DNA of 64,000 nucleotides from Amycolatopsis suaedae (GCF_004214935.1 NZ_SFCC01000003.1:186001-250000); one strand, 5' to 3'. Positions 1 through 8,469 are shown, counted from the first letter of the stretch. A program made the numbers and translations. Notes: generated by a model not told the origin, from the sequence alone.

Positions 1-581
1 TGGGCAGGCACCGGGATCCAGGCGCGGATCTCCGTGTCGGAGTAGCCGAACCGGCGGAACGTGTCGTAGTAGACCGCCTCCTGCCCGGCGTACACCAGGA
101 CCTCGTTGACCCCGTGCAGGGCGAGCACGTCCAGCTCGCGTTCCCAGCGTGCCCAGTCCCAGTACGGGCCGGTGTAGCCGTCGTTGGTGTCGTTGAGCGC
201 GAACCGGTGCGGTACGTCGGAGGTCCGGCTGATCGGCGCGGCGGGAGCGGGCAGCCTGCCGGGCAGCCGCACCTGCTCGCCCGCCCAGGAGATGTTGACG
301 CCCACCTCGCCGAGGTAGGCGTTGAACCCGGCCAGCAGCACGGCGTTGGAGCTGCCCTCCACCACGATCGCACCCTGCCGGCCGTGCACCCGGAACGTGT
401 CCGAGGCCCCCGCGCGGGGCACGGCCCGCAGCCGTACCTGGTCGGCATGCCCGGGCACCAGCCTGCGCAGTGCCCGTTCGGCGGGCCCGGTGTCGAAGGC
501 CTGCTCCGCCACCGCGATCGGCTGGACCAGGCCCAGCGTCATGAGCACGGCCAGTACGACGACGAGAGGTGACCTGCGCAT
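1..581 (-). CDS. Alpha-N-acetylglucosaminidase (GH89), N-terminal part
   Basis: Reading down from ATG at 581 gives 193 open codons that run off the window edge. A basic start (MRRS) and a hydrophobic stretch to about residue 25 form a Sec-type signal peptide, so the enzyme is probably secreted. After an N-terminal domain (about 30-120) come the conserved segments FALNDTNDGYTGPYW (about 127-141) and LHGVNEVLVYAGQEAVYY (about 155-172), followed by GYSDTEIRAWIP. These are signatures of family GH89 (NAGLU), which removes terminal alpha-linked GlcNAc from glycans. The rest of the catalytic barrel is outside the window. A DasR-like operator lies 13 bases upstream, which fits control by amino-sugar availability. 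The family call is firm; substrate and full length cannot be judged. Confidence 0.85.
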   Translation of the reverse strand, partial: MRRSPLVVVLAVLMTLGLVQPIAVAEQAFDTGPAERALRRLVPGHADQVRLRAVPRAGASDTFRVHGRQGAIVVEGSSNAVLLAGFNAYLGEVGVNISWAGEQVRLPGRLPAPAAPISRTSDVPHRFALNDTNDGYTGPYWDWARWERELDVLALHGVNEVLVYAGQEAVYYDTFRRFGYSDTEIRAWIPVPA

Positions 582-593
582 GGGCGCCCCCAA

Positions 594-609
594 TGTGGTC
601 TAGACCGCT
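594..609. promoter_or_regulatory. DasR-responsive element (dre)-like operator
   Basis: The 16-mer TGTGGTCTAGACCGCT has the perfect core palindrome GGTCTAGACC (597-606). It matches the published Streptomyces/Saccharopolyspora DasR consensus (A, C or G, TGGTCTAGACCA, C or G, T) at all but two positions. It sits 13 bases before the start codon of the GH89 alpha-GlcNAc-ase. DasR is the GntR-family regulator of GlcNAc and chitin use, so gene and site agree. Binding itself is inferred. Confidence 0.7.
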
Positions 610-743
610 GCCAGTCGCATCAGACTGCCAGTGGCCCTGCCGCCCAGTCAACGGTCCGGCTGCTCGAAACTGCTCGATTGACCCGGATATCGCAACACTT
701 CGATCAGGTGGACTGGTGGGCCTCGTCCGGGCAGGATGCGGTC

Positions 744-1388
744 ATGGAACTGGTCGCGCTGCTGCCCGCCTTCGTCGTCGCGGTGGTCCTCATTTCGGCG
801 TCGCCCGGCCCCGCGATGGCGTTGATCCTGCGCCGCGCGGCGGTGCGGGGGTTCTCCGGCGCGGTGCCGACGGTGCTCGGCCTGGAGGCGGGGCTGTACC
901 TGTGGGCCCTGTTCGCGGGCGCGGGCCTGGCCGCCCTCGTCGCCGCGTCCGAGGTGGCGTTCCTCGTGTTGCGCATCGTCGGGGCGGGTTTCCTGCTGTA
1001 CCTGGGTTTCAAGGCGCTGCGCTCGGCCTGGCGCAGCCGCGGCGAGACGGCGGACGTGGCTGAGGAGCCGCCGGTGGCGTCCTCGCGGAGCTGGTGGAAG
1101 GCGTTCGGCGAGGGCGCGGTGGTGATGCTGGCCAACCCGAAGGCGGCTGCGTTCATGATCGCGTTCTATCCGCAGTTCGTGCCGGCGGGCTGGCCGCTGT
1201 TCACCACCACCGCGGTGCTGGCGTTGCTCCAGGTGGTCATCGAGGTCGTGCTCTATCTGACGCTCGCGGCGGCCGTCGGCCGCGCGGGCGGCTGGTTCCG
1301 CCGATCGAAGATCCGCCGCAGGCTGGACGCGATCAGCGGAACCGTGCTCGTCGGCCTCGGCGTGCGCATGGCCGCCGAGGGGCGTTGA
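744..1388 (+). CDS. LysE-family amino-acid exporter
   Basis: A 214-residue integral membrane protein with about six hydrophobic segments and the N-terminal LysE signature ISASPGPAMALILRRAA (about 18-34), then a Gly/Ala-rich second helix and the segment GAGFLLYLGFKALRSAW. LysE/RhtB proteins export amino acids such as lysine, threonine or homoserine lactone; the substrate cannot be told from sequence. ATG 744 was chosen over an upstream ATG at 678 because 214 residues is the usual family length and the extra 22 residues are polar and unlike the family. A GGAT motif precedes 744. The gene stands alone between the divergent GH89 gene and a convergent small gene. Confidence 0.85.
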   Translation: MELVALLPAFVVAVVLISASPGPAMALILRRAAVRGFSGAVPTVLGLEAGLYLWALFAGAGLAALVAASEVAFLVLRIVGAGFLLYLGFKALRSAWRSRGETADVAEEPPVASSRSWWKAFGEGAVVMLANPKAAAFMIAFYPQFVPAGWPLFTTTAVLALLQVVIEVVLYLTLAAAVGRAGGWFRRSKIRRRLDAISGTVLVGLGVRMAAEGR

Positions 1389-1404
1389 CCCACGAAGGCA
1401 TGAA

Positions 1405-1439
1405 AGTCGCCTTCGTTCGGTTCGGAGACGAAGGCGACT
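1405..1439 (-). terminator. Hairpin terminator between convergent genes
   Basis: AGTCGCCTTCGT (1405-1416) and ACGAAGGCGACT (1428-1439) are perfect 12-bp arms around an 11-base loop. The hairpin lies 12 bases after the stop of the small ORF on the minus strand and 17 bases after the LysE stop, so it can serve both. It has no U-tract, as is common in actinomycetes. Confidence 0.6.
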
Positions 1440-1450
1440 GTGGCACTAGA

Positions 1451-1537
1451 TCAGTAGTACTTCCACCACGTTGCGGACACCAAGGCGACGGCCGCCAGGA
1501 CGCTGAGCGCGGTGCAGTGTAAGAGGTATCGTTTCAC
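1451..1537 (-). CDS. Predicted 28-residue single-pass membrane peptide
   Basis: GTG at 1537 opens a 28-codon frame: basic start VKRYLLHC, then a hydrophobic stretch (about residues 9-22), and an aromatic, charged end ATWWKYY. An AAGGAAA ribosome site sits 5-6 bases upstream and a 12-bp hairpin follows the stop, so RBS, ORF and terminator are all present. Codon 6 is TTA (Leu), the rarest actinomycete codon, which would make translation depend on the bldA-type tRNA. The gene follows the SARP-STAND gene on the same strand. No family is recognised; toxin-like, lantibiotic-like or regulatory membrane peptides are possibilities. It is too short for codon statistics. Confidence 0.45.
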   Translation of the reverse strand: MKRYLLHCTALSVLAAVALVSATWWKYY

Positions 1538-1599
1538 CGGGTTTCCTTGTGTGCGGGGTGATCGGGAAGATCAACGCCCGCGCAGCGTATTGGCCCGGT

Positions 1600-1621
1600 G
1601 CTATCTACGGCAAGCTATCTA
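1600..1621. promoter_or_regulatory. Direct repeat GCTATCTA upstream of the small peptide gene
   Basis: GCTATCTA occurs at 1600-1607 and 1614-1621 (14-base period), in an unusually AT-rich stretch (1595-1660). On the minus strand a TTGTCG and a TAGATA about 17 bases apart could be the promoter of the 28-residue ORF. SARP proteins bind direct repeats, but the usual 11-base spacing is not met, so a link to the neighbouring SARP is only a suggestion. Confidence 0.25.
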
Positions 1622-1673
1622 TAGCGACAACCTGTTATAACCGCACAAAGATCCCCCGTTAGTGGACCACTAC

Positions 1674-4637
1674 TTAGAGTGAGTGTTCTACTGAGGGTGT
1701 GTTCGGGCGGCGGGCCGTCGGCAGGGCGGGATCGGAGCTGTCGTGATCACGCAGCCGTGCCTCCACCTGCTTGGCCCGGTGGTGTCGCTTGCGTGCCCGG
1801 TACAGGGCGGCCGCAGCCGTCCACTCCACACGGGCTTCGGCGAGGTCGCCCTGATCGGCGAGGACCTCCGCCAGCGTGCTTCGTGCCCTAGCCTGCCCGG
1901 TGGCGTTGCGGGCTTCGTTCGCTAGTTCCACCGCTCGTCGGGCGTATTCCAGCGCATCGGCTCGCGATCCTCGGGCCTGCGCCAGTCGGGCCATGACCGT
2001 ATGCAGCTTCATGTTCGCCGGAAGGCCCGCCTCCGGGGCGAGAGGCAGTGCGGCCTCGCAGTGCTGCGCGGCTTCGCTGTAGTCCCCGAACTCGATGAGC
2101 AGCGCCGCGAGTGCCGTCCGGGTCTGCACGATGCCACCCACGAAGCCGAGATCCATCCGGATCTCCAACGCTTCCCGGTAGAGGGGCAGCGCCTCGGGTT
2201 CGCGGCCGGCCTCGGCGAGCGCGTCGGCGAGCCGGTGTGCGGTGGCGGCGAGGCGGTCCGGCTCACCTACTCGGCGTGCCAGTTTGATCGTCTCCTGGTA
2301 GCTGTAGACCGCGTCTCCGATCCGGCCGGCGTGAAGGTGCCTGCGGGCCATGTTGAGCATGACGGTCAGCTGGCCTATTTCGATGCGGTGGCGGCTGACC
2401 AGTTCGTAAGCCGCGTGGAGGTAACGATCGGCCTCGTCGTCGTTGCCGATCAGCATGTGCGTCTGGCCGAGGTCGTTGAGCATGGAGGCTTCCGCTTCGA
2501 TGTCGCCGGCCGCGGCAGCGGACTCAGCCGCGATTCTCAGCCCCGCCACGATGTCGTCGTAGAAGCCGAACGTGTCGAGCAGATCGGCGAGAAGCGCCGG
2601 GATTCGCCAGGCATAACCATGCAGCTCATGCCGGGCTGCCACCTCGACCAGTGCGTTGAGGTTGGTGCGTTCGGTCAGGCACCACCGCTGGGCGGCGGCG
2701 GCGTCCGTGAAGATCAGCGGTGCGCAGCCGTCCTCGACCGGGAGCATGGGCGGGCGCAGTTTGTACGGATGCACGGCCTCGTGCGCGTTGTGGGCGGTGT
2801 GCAGGAAGAACGACAGCAGCCGGGACAGCGCTCCGGCCCGGTCAGGTATGGCCTCGGCGAGCAGAGCGGCATAGTGGTGCAGGAGGTCGTGAACTCCGAA
2901 TCGGTCCGCGTCACCTGGCTGCTGCACCAGATGCGCCGCGACCAGGGTGTCGATCGAGCGCTCCGTCGCCACGACCGGTAGTCCTGCCGCGGCCGCCAGT
3001 GCGTGCGGCCCGAACTCGACGTCCGGCTGCAGCCCCACCGCGGTGAAGACTCGCTGCTCGGCAGGACCCAGTGCGTGGTAGGACAGTTCGAACGCCGACC
3101 GCAGGCTGACGCCGGCACCGTCCCCGTCATCACCCAGCGCCAGCAATGTGGAGGGGTTGGCGAGCCACTCGGCCAGGGCGCCCAGGGTGACTCCGGTACG
3201 GGCGGCCGCCCGGTCCGCGACGAGTGTCAGCACCAGAGGGATTCCACAACACAACTCGACCAGCCTGTCGACCACATGAGGCTCGGCATCGCGTGGGCCG
3301 AGGCCACGAACCAGCAATGCGCGCGAATGGACGTCCGGTAGCGGGTCGACGGTGATCGTCCGGACCTGGTGCCGTACCGCGGCGCCGGTCAACCGGTGGC
3401 GGGAGATGAGCACCACCGTGCAGGTGGAGAGCACCGGGAGCAGGGGGTGGACATGATCGGAGTCGGCGACGTTGTCGAGCACGACCAGCAGCGATCGATC
3501 AGCGAGCAGGCGGGTCAGCTCGGCGGCCCGCTGGTTCGGGTCGACGACGTGGTCGACGGGGTAGTTCAGCGACCTGAGCAGGGTGTCGACGACCTCGCTC
3601 GGTTCGCGGCGCGGTGCTCTGCCGAGGCCGTGCAGGTCGAACACAGCCACCCCATCCGGATAACGGTGTCCCGCCCGATGTGCCCACTCGATAGCGATGC
3701 TCGTCTTGCCGACGGCGGCCAGCCCGGCCAGCGCGACGACCGTGGGCCTGGCTGCCCCGAACGGGTCCCGTGTCTCCTCGTCGAGTGCGTGCAGGATCTC
3801 GTCTCTGCCCACGAAGTCGGGATTGCGGCGGGGAACCTGCCGGAGAACGGAGCGCCGGCTGGTGTGGACGGAGGCTCCGTCAACGCGTTTCGGGGCTGCC
3901 GGATACCGCAGGTCCGTCCATACGCTTCGAACCTCCTCGATCGCCAGCGCGTCTCCTTCGTACCGCCGGATCAAACTTCGGTAGAGCGCGGTGACGTCAT
4001 CGCGTCGTTTCATCGCATCCAGTGTCCTCAGCCGCAGCGTTGCCGAGAGAAGTTGTCCTGGATGGTCCTCGTCGAGGTCGTCGAGCTGTCGCAGTGCGGC
4101 CTGCGGCTGACCTTCGGCCAAGAGTTCCTCAACGAGAAAGAAATTGGCGGGAATCCAACAATTCTGCTCCCATCGAGTTCGCCACTCGTCGGCCAGGTCG
4201 GAACGCAGATCGTCGAGAGGATCACCTCGCCGCAATTTCAATGCTGCATGTGCATTGTCGCGTGCACTTGAATGATCGCCGCGTTGCCGGTCCGCCCAGG
4301 CATTCCGCATGTGGTGGTCGAACAACTTGTAGTCGATCTTTTCGGATTCGACATGGAGGATGCAGCCGTGGCCTTCCAGCTTCAGCACTGCCGGTATCCC
4401 CGCGCCGTCGAGTGCCTTGCGTACCCTGGTGACATACTGGTGCAGCGTCGCGCGGAGGTCTTTCGGCTGATTGTCCTGCCAAACCCACTCCGCCAGCGTA
4501 TCCACGCCCATGCGACGGCCCGGCGAGGTCAGTAGCGCGCCGAGCATCATGCGCAGCTTCGGGGGGCCCAATTTCACGTCCGGCTTCCCGTGCATCTGCA
4601 CGATGGTTGGCCCGAGGACTCCGAGCATGAATTCCAT
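1674..4637 (-). CDS. AfsR/SARP-type STAND regulator (wHTH-BTAD-NB-ARC-TPR)
   Basis: 987 residues. Order: OmpR-like winged helix (about 1-95, with LGVLGP and KLRMMLGALL), BTAD domain (about 97-245), NB-ARC ATPase (about 280-540) with Walker A GLAAVGKTS (about 303-312), Walker B SLLVVLDNV and a GIPLVLTLVADRAA motif, then a winged-helix/ARM region and C-terminal TPR repeats (about 690-960). AfsR-like proteins bind direct repeats with the SARP part, while nucleotide and TPR parts gate activation. The Walker A reads A-A-V-G-K-T rather than G-x-G-G-V-G-K-T, but Gly-Lys-Thr is kept. An RBS (GGGAGGGGG) precedes ATG 4637. The gene is divergent from the GT-like gene at 4821, its most likely target or partner. 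Pathway-specific regulator or conflict-system sensor are both possible. Confidence 0.85.
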   Translation of the reverse strand: MEFMLGVLGPTIVQMHGKPDVKLGPPKLRMMLGALLTSPGRRMGVDTLAEWVWQDNQPKDLRATLHQYVTRVRKALDGAGIPAVLKLEGHGCILHVESEKIDYKLFDHHMRNAWADRQRGDHSSARDNAHAALKLRRGDPLDDLRSDLADEWRTRWEQNCWIPANFFLVEELLAEGQPQAALRQLDDLDEDHPGQLLSATLRLRTLDAMKRRDDVTALYRSLIRRYEGDALAIEEVRSVWTDLRYPAAPKRVDGASVHTSRRSVLRQVPRRNPDFVGRDEILHALDEETRDPFGAARPTVVALAGLAAVGKTSIAIEWAHRAGHRYPDGVAVFDLHGLGRAPRREPSEVVDTLLRSLNYPVDHVVDPNQRAAELTRLLADRSLLVVLDNVADSDHVHPLLPVLSTCTVVLISRHRLTGAAVRHQVRTITVDPLPDVHSRALLVRGLGPRDAEPHVVDRLVELCCGIPLVLTLVADRAAARTGVTLGALAEWLANPSTLLALGDDGDGAGVSLRSAFELSYHALGPAEQRVFTAVGLQPDVEFGPHALAAAAGLPVVATERSIDTLVAAHLVQQPGDADRFGVHDLLHHYAALLAEAIPDRAGALSRLLSFFLHTAHNAHEAVHPYKLRPPMLPVEDGCAPLIFTDAAAAQRWCLTERTNLNALVEVAARHELHGYAWRIPALLADLLDTFGFYDDIVAGLRIAAESAAAAGDIEAEASMLNDLGQTHMLIGNDDEADRYLHAAYELVSRHRIEIGQLTVMLNMARRHLHAGRIGDAVYSYQETIKLARRVGEPDRLAATAHRLADALAEAGREPEALPLYREALEIRMDLGFVGGIVQTRTALAALLIEFGDYSEAAQHCEAALPLAPEAGLPANMKLHTVMARLAQARGSRADALEYARRAVELANEARNATGQARARSTLAEVLADQGDLAEARVEWTAAAALYRARKRHHRAKQVEARLRDHDSSDPALPTARRPNTPSVEHSL

Positions 4638-4683
4638 CCAGGCCCCCTCCCGTGGACCACCGCGTCCGCGGCCAGTCTCACAT

Positions 4684-4742
4684 TCTTTCCGGAAAGATTC
4701 CAGATGTGTTCGGGGTGTTGATCAATTGTCAGTGGTCTGACA
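4684..4742. promoter_or_regulatory. Divergent promoter region with two inverted repeats
   Basis: The 183-base gap between the SARP-STAND gene and the plus-strand gene at 4821 holds a perfect 14-bp palindrome TCTTTCCGGAAAGA (4684-4697) and a second inverted repeat TGTCAG-TGGT-CTGACA (4727-4742). Both are good candidate operators for shared control of the two divergent units. No clear -10/-35 pair was assigned. Confidence 0.4.
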
Positions 4743-4820
4743 GCTCGTTGAAAAGTCGCTTGAAATGCGGGTGTACCAGCCTGGGTTCCGTCCCGGTCAC
4801 CGAACGGAAGGCGTCTTGCG

Positions 4821-6041
4821 ATGAGTGCGAGTACCTGGATCAGAGGGCCGATCGGAATCGACGCGCACGCTCGCGTCACGCGCCCGGGCTGCCGCACCGT
4901 TCTGGTCGTGATCCCGACCCTGACGGCCGGCACTCGGCTGTTCGAACTAGTGCCTCTGCTGGAGTCCGATCGGCGCGTACAGGTGTTGTTCACCGTTCCC
5001 GAGACAACCGACACTTGGCATGGGCTGGACACGTACGTCCGGGCGCAGGGCGGTCTGGTCCTGCCGTGGCACCAGGCAGCGCGCCACGAATACGACCTGG
5101 TGCTGGCCGCGAGCCACCGCCACCTCGAACAGTTGCGCGGTCCCATCCTGCTGGTGCCGCACGGGGCGGGTGCGATGAAGTCGCTGCGGTTCAGCCGTAA
5201 GGCGGGAGCGCCGACGCTGCCGGCTACCGGCCTTGACCGGGAACTGCTCACCTACCGCGGCAGGCTGCTGCCCGCCGCGCTGGCTGTGAGCACCGATTCC
5301 GAGTACGACGCGCTGCGAACCCTATGCCCGGAGGCACTTCCGGTGGCCTTGGTGTCCGGCGACATGTGCCTGGACCGCATGATGGCCAGCCGCGACAGGC
5401 GTTCGGAGTACCGCCGTGCGCTCGGGGTGGAAGGCGGGCAGCGGCTGGTGACCGTCAGCTCGACCTGGTCGGTCGACTCCGCGTTCGGCAGGCTGCCCGG
5501 ACTGTGCCGGGCCCTGCTCGACGCATTACCGGCCCCGGATAGCGCGGTGGCCGCTGTTCTGCACCCCAACATCTGGACCGTCCACGGGCATCGCCAGGTG
5601 CTCACCTGGCTCGGGGACTGCGTTGCCGAGGGACTCCGGCTCATTCCTCCGGACCGGGGCTGGCAAGCCACCGTCCTGGCCTCGGACTGGGTCGTCGGCG
5701 ACCACGGCTCGACCACCGCCTACGCCGCTGCCACCGGCGTTCCGGTCACGCTGGCGACCAGGTCACCCGACGTCCGGCAGGGCAGCATCGCCGACGTCGT
5801 CGCCGGCCTCGCCCCGTGCCTCGACCTGTCCCGTCCACTGGCCGTGCAGGCGGAGGAAGCGGAAGCCGTCTCCGGTGAACTCGCCGCCGCGACGAGCGCG
5901 GCCATCACATCGCGCCCCGGGCAGGCCGCCGACATTCTCGGCCGGGCCATGTACCGGCTGCTGCGGTTGTCTCCGCCCGAGGCATGGTCCGCACCGCACC
6001 CCGTGCCTGCGCCTGTCCCGGTCACTCCTGTTGTCTCATGA
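4821..6041 (+). CDS. GT-B-like glycosyl/glycerophosphotransferase-type protein
   Basis: 406 residues, no signal peptide. The N-terminal half starts with TVLVVIPTLTAGTRLFELVP and carries ILLVPHGAGAMKSL; the C-terminal half has DWVVGDHGSTTAYAAATGVPVTLA (about 303-326), the sort of loop seen in GT-B folds of the CDP-glycerol glycerophosphotransferase type. Similar actinobacterial proteins are often mislabelled translation initiation factor IF-2. The last 20 residues are Pro/Val-rich. Start ATG 4821 has GGAAGG about 10 bases upstream. Its stop overlaps the next ATG (ATGA), so the two are translationally coupled. Flanked by two STAND NTPases, it may be their effector or target. Donor and acceptor are unknown. 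Confidence 0.55.
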   Translation: MSASTWIRGPIGIDAHARVTRPGCRTVLVVIPTLTAGTRLFELVPLLESDRRVQVLFTVPETTDTWHGLDTYVRAQGGLVLPWHQAARHEYDLVLAASHRHLEQLRGPILLVPHGAGAMKSLRFSRKAGAPTLPATGLDRELLTYRGRLLPAALAVSTDSEYDALRTLCPEALPVALVSGDMCLDRMMASRDRRSEYRRALGVEGGQRLVTVSSTWSVDSAFGRLPGLCRALLDALPAPDSAVAAVLHPNIWTVHGHRQVLTWLGDCVAEGLRLIPPDRGWQATVLASDWVVGDHGSTTAYAAATGVPVTLATRSPDVRQGSIADVVAGLAPCLDLSRPLAVQAEEAEAVSGELAAATSAAITSRPGQAADILGRAMYRLLRLSPPEAWSAPHPVPAPVPVTPVVS

Positions 6042-6517
6042 AACGCGGGGCGGTCGCGGTCATCCGGCCAGTCGGCGACAGCGCTGCCAAGGTGTCGGTC
6101 GCCCGGCGTGGAGATGTGCTGGTCGCCGCCGAACGGGCTGACCCGGTGTGGTTGGCCTGCGCCGACATCCTGCTCAGCCAGGAGGGTGCGGCGGCGTTGG
6201 CCCGCTGGCCGGGCGCCGAGGTGGTGATCAGCGTGGTACCGGACGTCGGGGCAGTCGTCGATTCCCGATATCGCCGGGTCGTGCTGCCGGCCGCTCGTGT
6301 GCCCGCCGACAGCTGGACCGGATGGTTGCGGCGGTCAGCTCGGACTCGTGTCGAGGTCTCCGACACGTGGATCACCGAGTTGGACGTAGAGGTCGTGAGC
6401 CTCTGTCAGATGGCGGCGTGCCTGCTCGTCGTGGCCGTGTGCGGCCTCGATGTCGGCGAGCGCGGTCAGTACCTCGGCGGTGTAGTAGGGCGACCGGAGT
6501 TCACGCATGGCCTGTAG
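6038..6517 (+). CDS. Small conserved-looking protein coupled to the GT-like gene
   Basis: ATG 6038 overlaps the upstream stop (ATGA), giving 159 residues. The first about 105 residues look like a compact alpha/beta domain (KRGAVAVIRPVGDSAAKV, then VWLACADILLSQEGAAALARW, then VVISVVPDVGAVV and YRRVVLPAARV). The last about 55 residues lie antisense to the 3' end of the convergent STAND gene (overlap 6335-6517), and one of the two frames is probably less constrained there. No known domain is recognised. It is always translated with the GT-like protein, so the two likely work together. Confidence 0.55.
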   Translation: MKRGAVAVIRPVGDSAAKVSVARRGDVLVAAERADPVWLACADILLSQEGAAALARWPGAEVVISVVPDVGAVVDSRYRRVVLPAARVPADSWTGWLRRSARTRVEVSDTWITELDVEVVSLCQMAACLLVVAVCGLDVGERGQYLGGVVGRPEFTHGL

Positions 6518-8335
6518 TGCATTGTGGAGGAGGTCCAGCGCGTCGCCGGTGTGTCCGTTGCGGTGGCGCAGCCTGGCCAGCGCCACCATCGCGCGGGCAT
6601 GCTGCGCCCGGTCGCCCAGGTCAGCCATGGCCTGTGCAGCCGCCGCCAGCTCGGCTTCGGCCTCGTCGAGGCGGCCGAGGCGGATGAGAACCTCGCCGGC
6701 GCGGCGGCGGCACAACGCGACGCCACGGGGAATGCCGAGCCGTTCCTGGAGTAATGCCGCTTCACGGTACAGATTCAGTGCGGTGGCCCAGTCCTTGCGT
6801 CCACGCGCCACCCTGCCGAGTTGTGCCAGGGCGGTCGCCTGGGTCGGTTCGTGCTCGGCTTGGCGTCCCAACCACAGTGCTGTGTTGTTCTCCCTGGCTG
6901 CCTCGTCGAACCGCCGCAGCTTGGCGAATGCGAAACCCAGCTGGGAGCGCAGGCGAGCCTCGGCGACCTGGTTGCCACACCGGGCGGCAGCTTCGGCGGC
7001 GGCTTCGAAGACCGGAAGCCAGCGGTGATAACCCCTGTGGTGGAGGAAGAATCCCCACGCGGCCTCGCCGAGCTGCCAGACTTCCTCGTCCCAGCGGTGC
7101 CGCACGGCCTCGGTGAAGAGGGCCAGCACGGTGGAGAGGTCGCTGAGCCACCACCGAACGGCGCTGGTTCTGTCCGAGAGCCCGGCCCGTGCCTGTCGTC
7201 CCGGTCGTACCGGTGCGAGGCGGTCCCGATACGGGTGAACGAACTGGTCGGCCGCGGTGGCACGTTCGAGGTACCAGGCAAGGAATCGGCGAAGGATCGT
7301 CGCCCGTTCCTCGTAGGCGACGGTGGTGGCGGCACGTACCTGCGCGTCGTGGTGCAGGAGGTCGTGTTGGACCACCCGGCCGTCATCGAGGTCATCGAGC
7401 AGGTTTGCCTCGATCAGTTCGTCGATGTCGTCGTCAACGTCACTGAGCCTGGTGTCGCCCGCCGCCGCGAGTGCGTCGACGGAGACAGCTGGTGCGGGAT
7501 GAACGCCACAGGTCAGGTAGAGCCGGGCGGCTGTCGATGACAGCTCCTCGTAGCTCTGGTCGAGAACCGTGCGTACGTCAGGGAGCCGATCGCCGGTGGA
7601 TCCGGCATCACGCCGGTAGGTCATGGCCTCCCGGGAAAGGGGCCGTCGAGGCCTGCCACGCAGCCTTGCGGCGGCGAGGCTCAGCGCCAGCGGGAGGCCT
7701 CCGCAGGCTTCGACGATCGACGCGGCGGCATCCCGCTCCGCGGTCACTCTTTCGTCGCCGACACCGCGCGTGAACAGTTCCCATGCCTGCGCGTTGTCCA
7801 GGACGGGCACCGGGATGTACACAGCCGCTTCGGTGCCCAGTGAAGTCAGGCGCCGCCTGCTCGTCACGATCGCCATGGAATCCCGGCCCGCAGGCAGCAG
7901 CGGTGTCACCTGTGCCGCCGACACCGCGTCGTCGAGCAGTACAGCCACCTGCTGGCCGAGCGTCGCCGCACGGAATGAGGCGGCCCGTTGAGCTAGATTG
8001 GATGGAATCTGCTCCGGTTGTGAGCCCAGTGATAGCAGGAAAGCCTGCAGGACGTCGTTCGGGTCGGCAGGTAGCTCGCTGGATCCGCCAAGTGACGCGT
8101 AGAGCTGGACGTCTGGGAAGTCATTGCTGTGCCTGCGGATCCAGGCCAACGCCTGGGTGGTTTTGCCCACGCCACCCATGCCAGTGAGTACAGCGAGTCC
8201 AGAGCTGGGTCCTCGCCGCGACCAGGCCTGATCCATCCGATTCTGCAAGTTTTCGCGTTCGACGAGAAACACCGGGGAACGGGGCAACTGGTAGATGTTC
8301 CGTGTTGTCCTTGTCCGGTTCTCGCCGCTGTCCAT
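6335..8335 (-). CDS. NB-ARC-TPR STAND NTPase without DNA-binding domain
   Basis: 666 residues. NB-ARC domain with Walker A LTGMGGVGKTTQAL (about 50-63), Walker B VAVLLDDAVS, an arginine-sensor-like MAIVTSRRRL, and GGLPLALSLAAARL; then a winged-helix region with VQHDLLHHDAQVRA and TPR repeats (about 430-650). Unlike the SARP protein at 1674 it has only about 30 residues before the NTPase, with no HTH, so it is more likely a sensor or oligomerising switch than a DNA-binding factor. RBS GGAGGGG precedes ATG 8335. It converges on, and overlaps by 183 bases, the small protein gene. The two STAND genes bracket the GT-like pair. Confidence 0.85.
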   Translation of the reverse strand: MDSGENRTRTTRNIYQLPRSPVFLVERENLQNRMDQAWSRRGPSSGLAVLTGMGGVGKTTQALAWIRRHSNDFPDVQLYASLGGSSELPADPNDVLQAFLLSLGSQPEQIPSNLAQRAASFRAATLGQQVAVLLDDAVSAAQVTPLLPAGRDSMAIVTSRRRLTSLGTEAAVYIPVPVLDNAQAWELFTRGVGDERVTAERDAAASIVEACGGLPLALSLAAARLRGRPRRPLSREAMTYRRDAGSTGDRLPDVRTVLDQSYEELSSTAARLYLTCGVHPAPAVSVDALAAAGDTRLSDVDDDIDELIEANLLDDLDDGRVVQHDLLHHDAQVRAATTVAYEERATILRRFLAWYLERATAADQFVHPYRDRLAPVRPGRQARAGLSDRTSAVRWWLSDLSTVLALFTEAVRHRWDEEVWQLGEAAWGFFLHHRGYHRWLPVFEAAAEAAARCGNQVAEARLRSQLGFAFAKLRRFDEAARENNTALWLGRQAEHEPTQATALAQLGRVARGRKDWATALNLYREAALLQERLGIPRGVALCRRRAGEVLIRLGRLDEAEAELAAAAQAMADLGDRAQHARAMVALARLRHRNGHTGDALDLLHNALQAMRELRSPYYTAEVLTALADIEAAHGHDEQARRHLTEAHDLYVQLGDPRVGDLDTSPS

Positions 8336-8392
8336 AGATCCCCTCCGAACTCAGTCTGCAACAGAGGGAGGCGGAGCGAAACCTGCGATCAG

Positions 8393-8423
8393 CGGAACAG
8401 CCACACTATCTGATGCTGTTCCG
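8393..8423. promoter_or_regulatory. Inverted repeat upstream of the STAND gene
   Basis: CGGAACAG (8393-8400) and CTGTTCCG (8416-8423) are perfect 8-bp arms 15 bases apart, between the stop of the oxidoreductase gene and the start of the NB-ARC gene at 8335. It could be an operator or a weak terminator. Confidence 0.3.
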
Positions 8424-8469
8424 GGCTGGCTGGGCCCCGACGAGGAACCCGTGACGTATCCGCTCGGCG

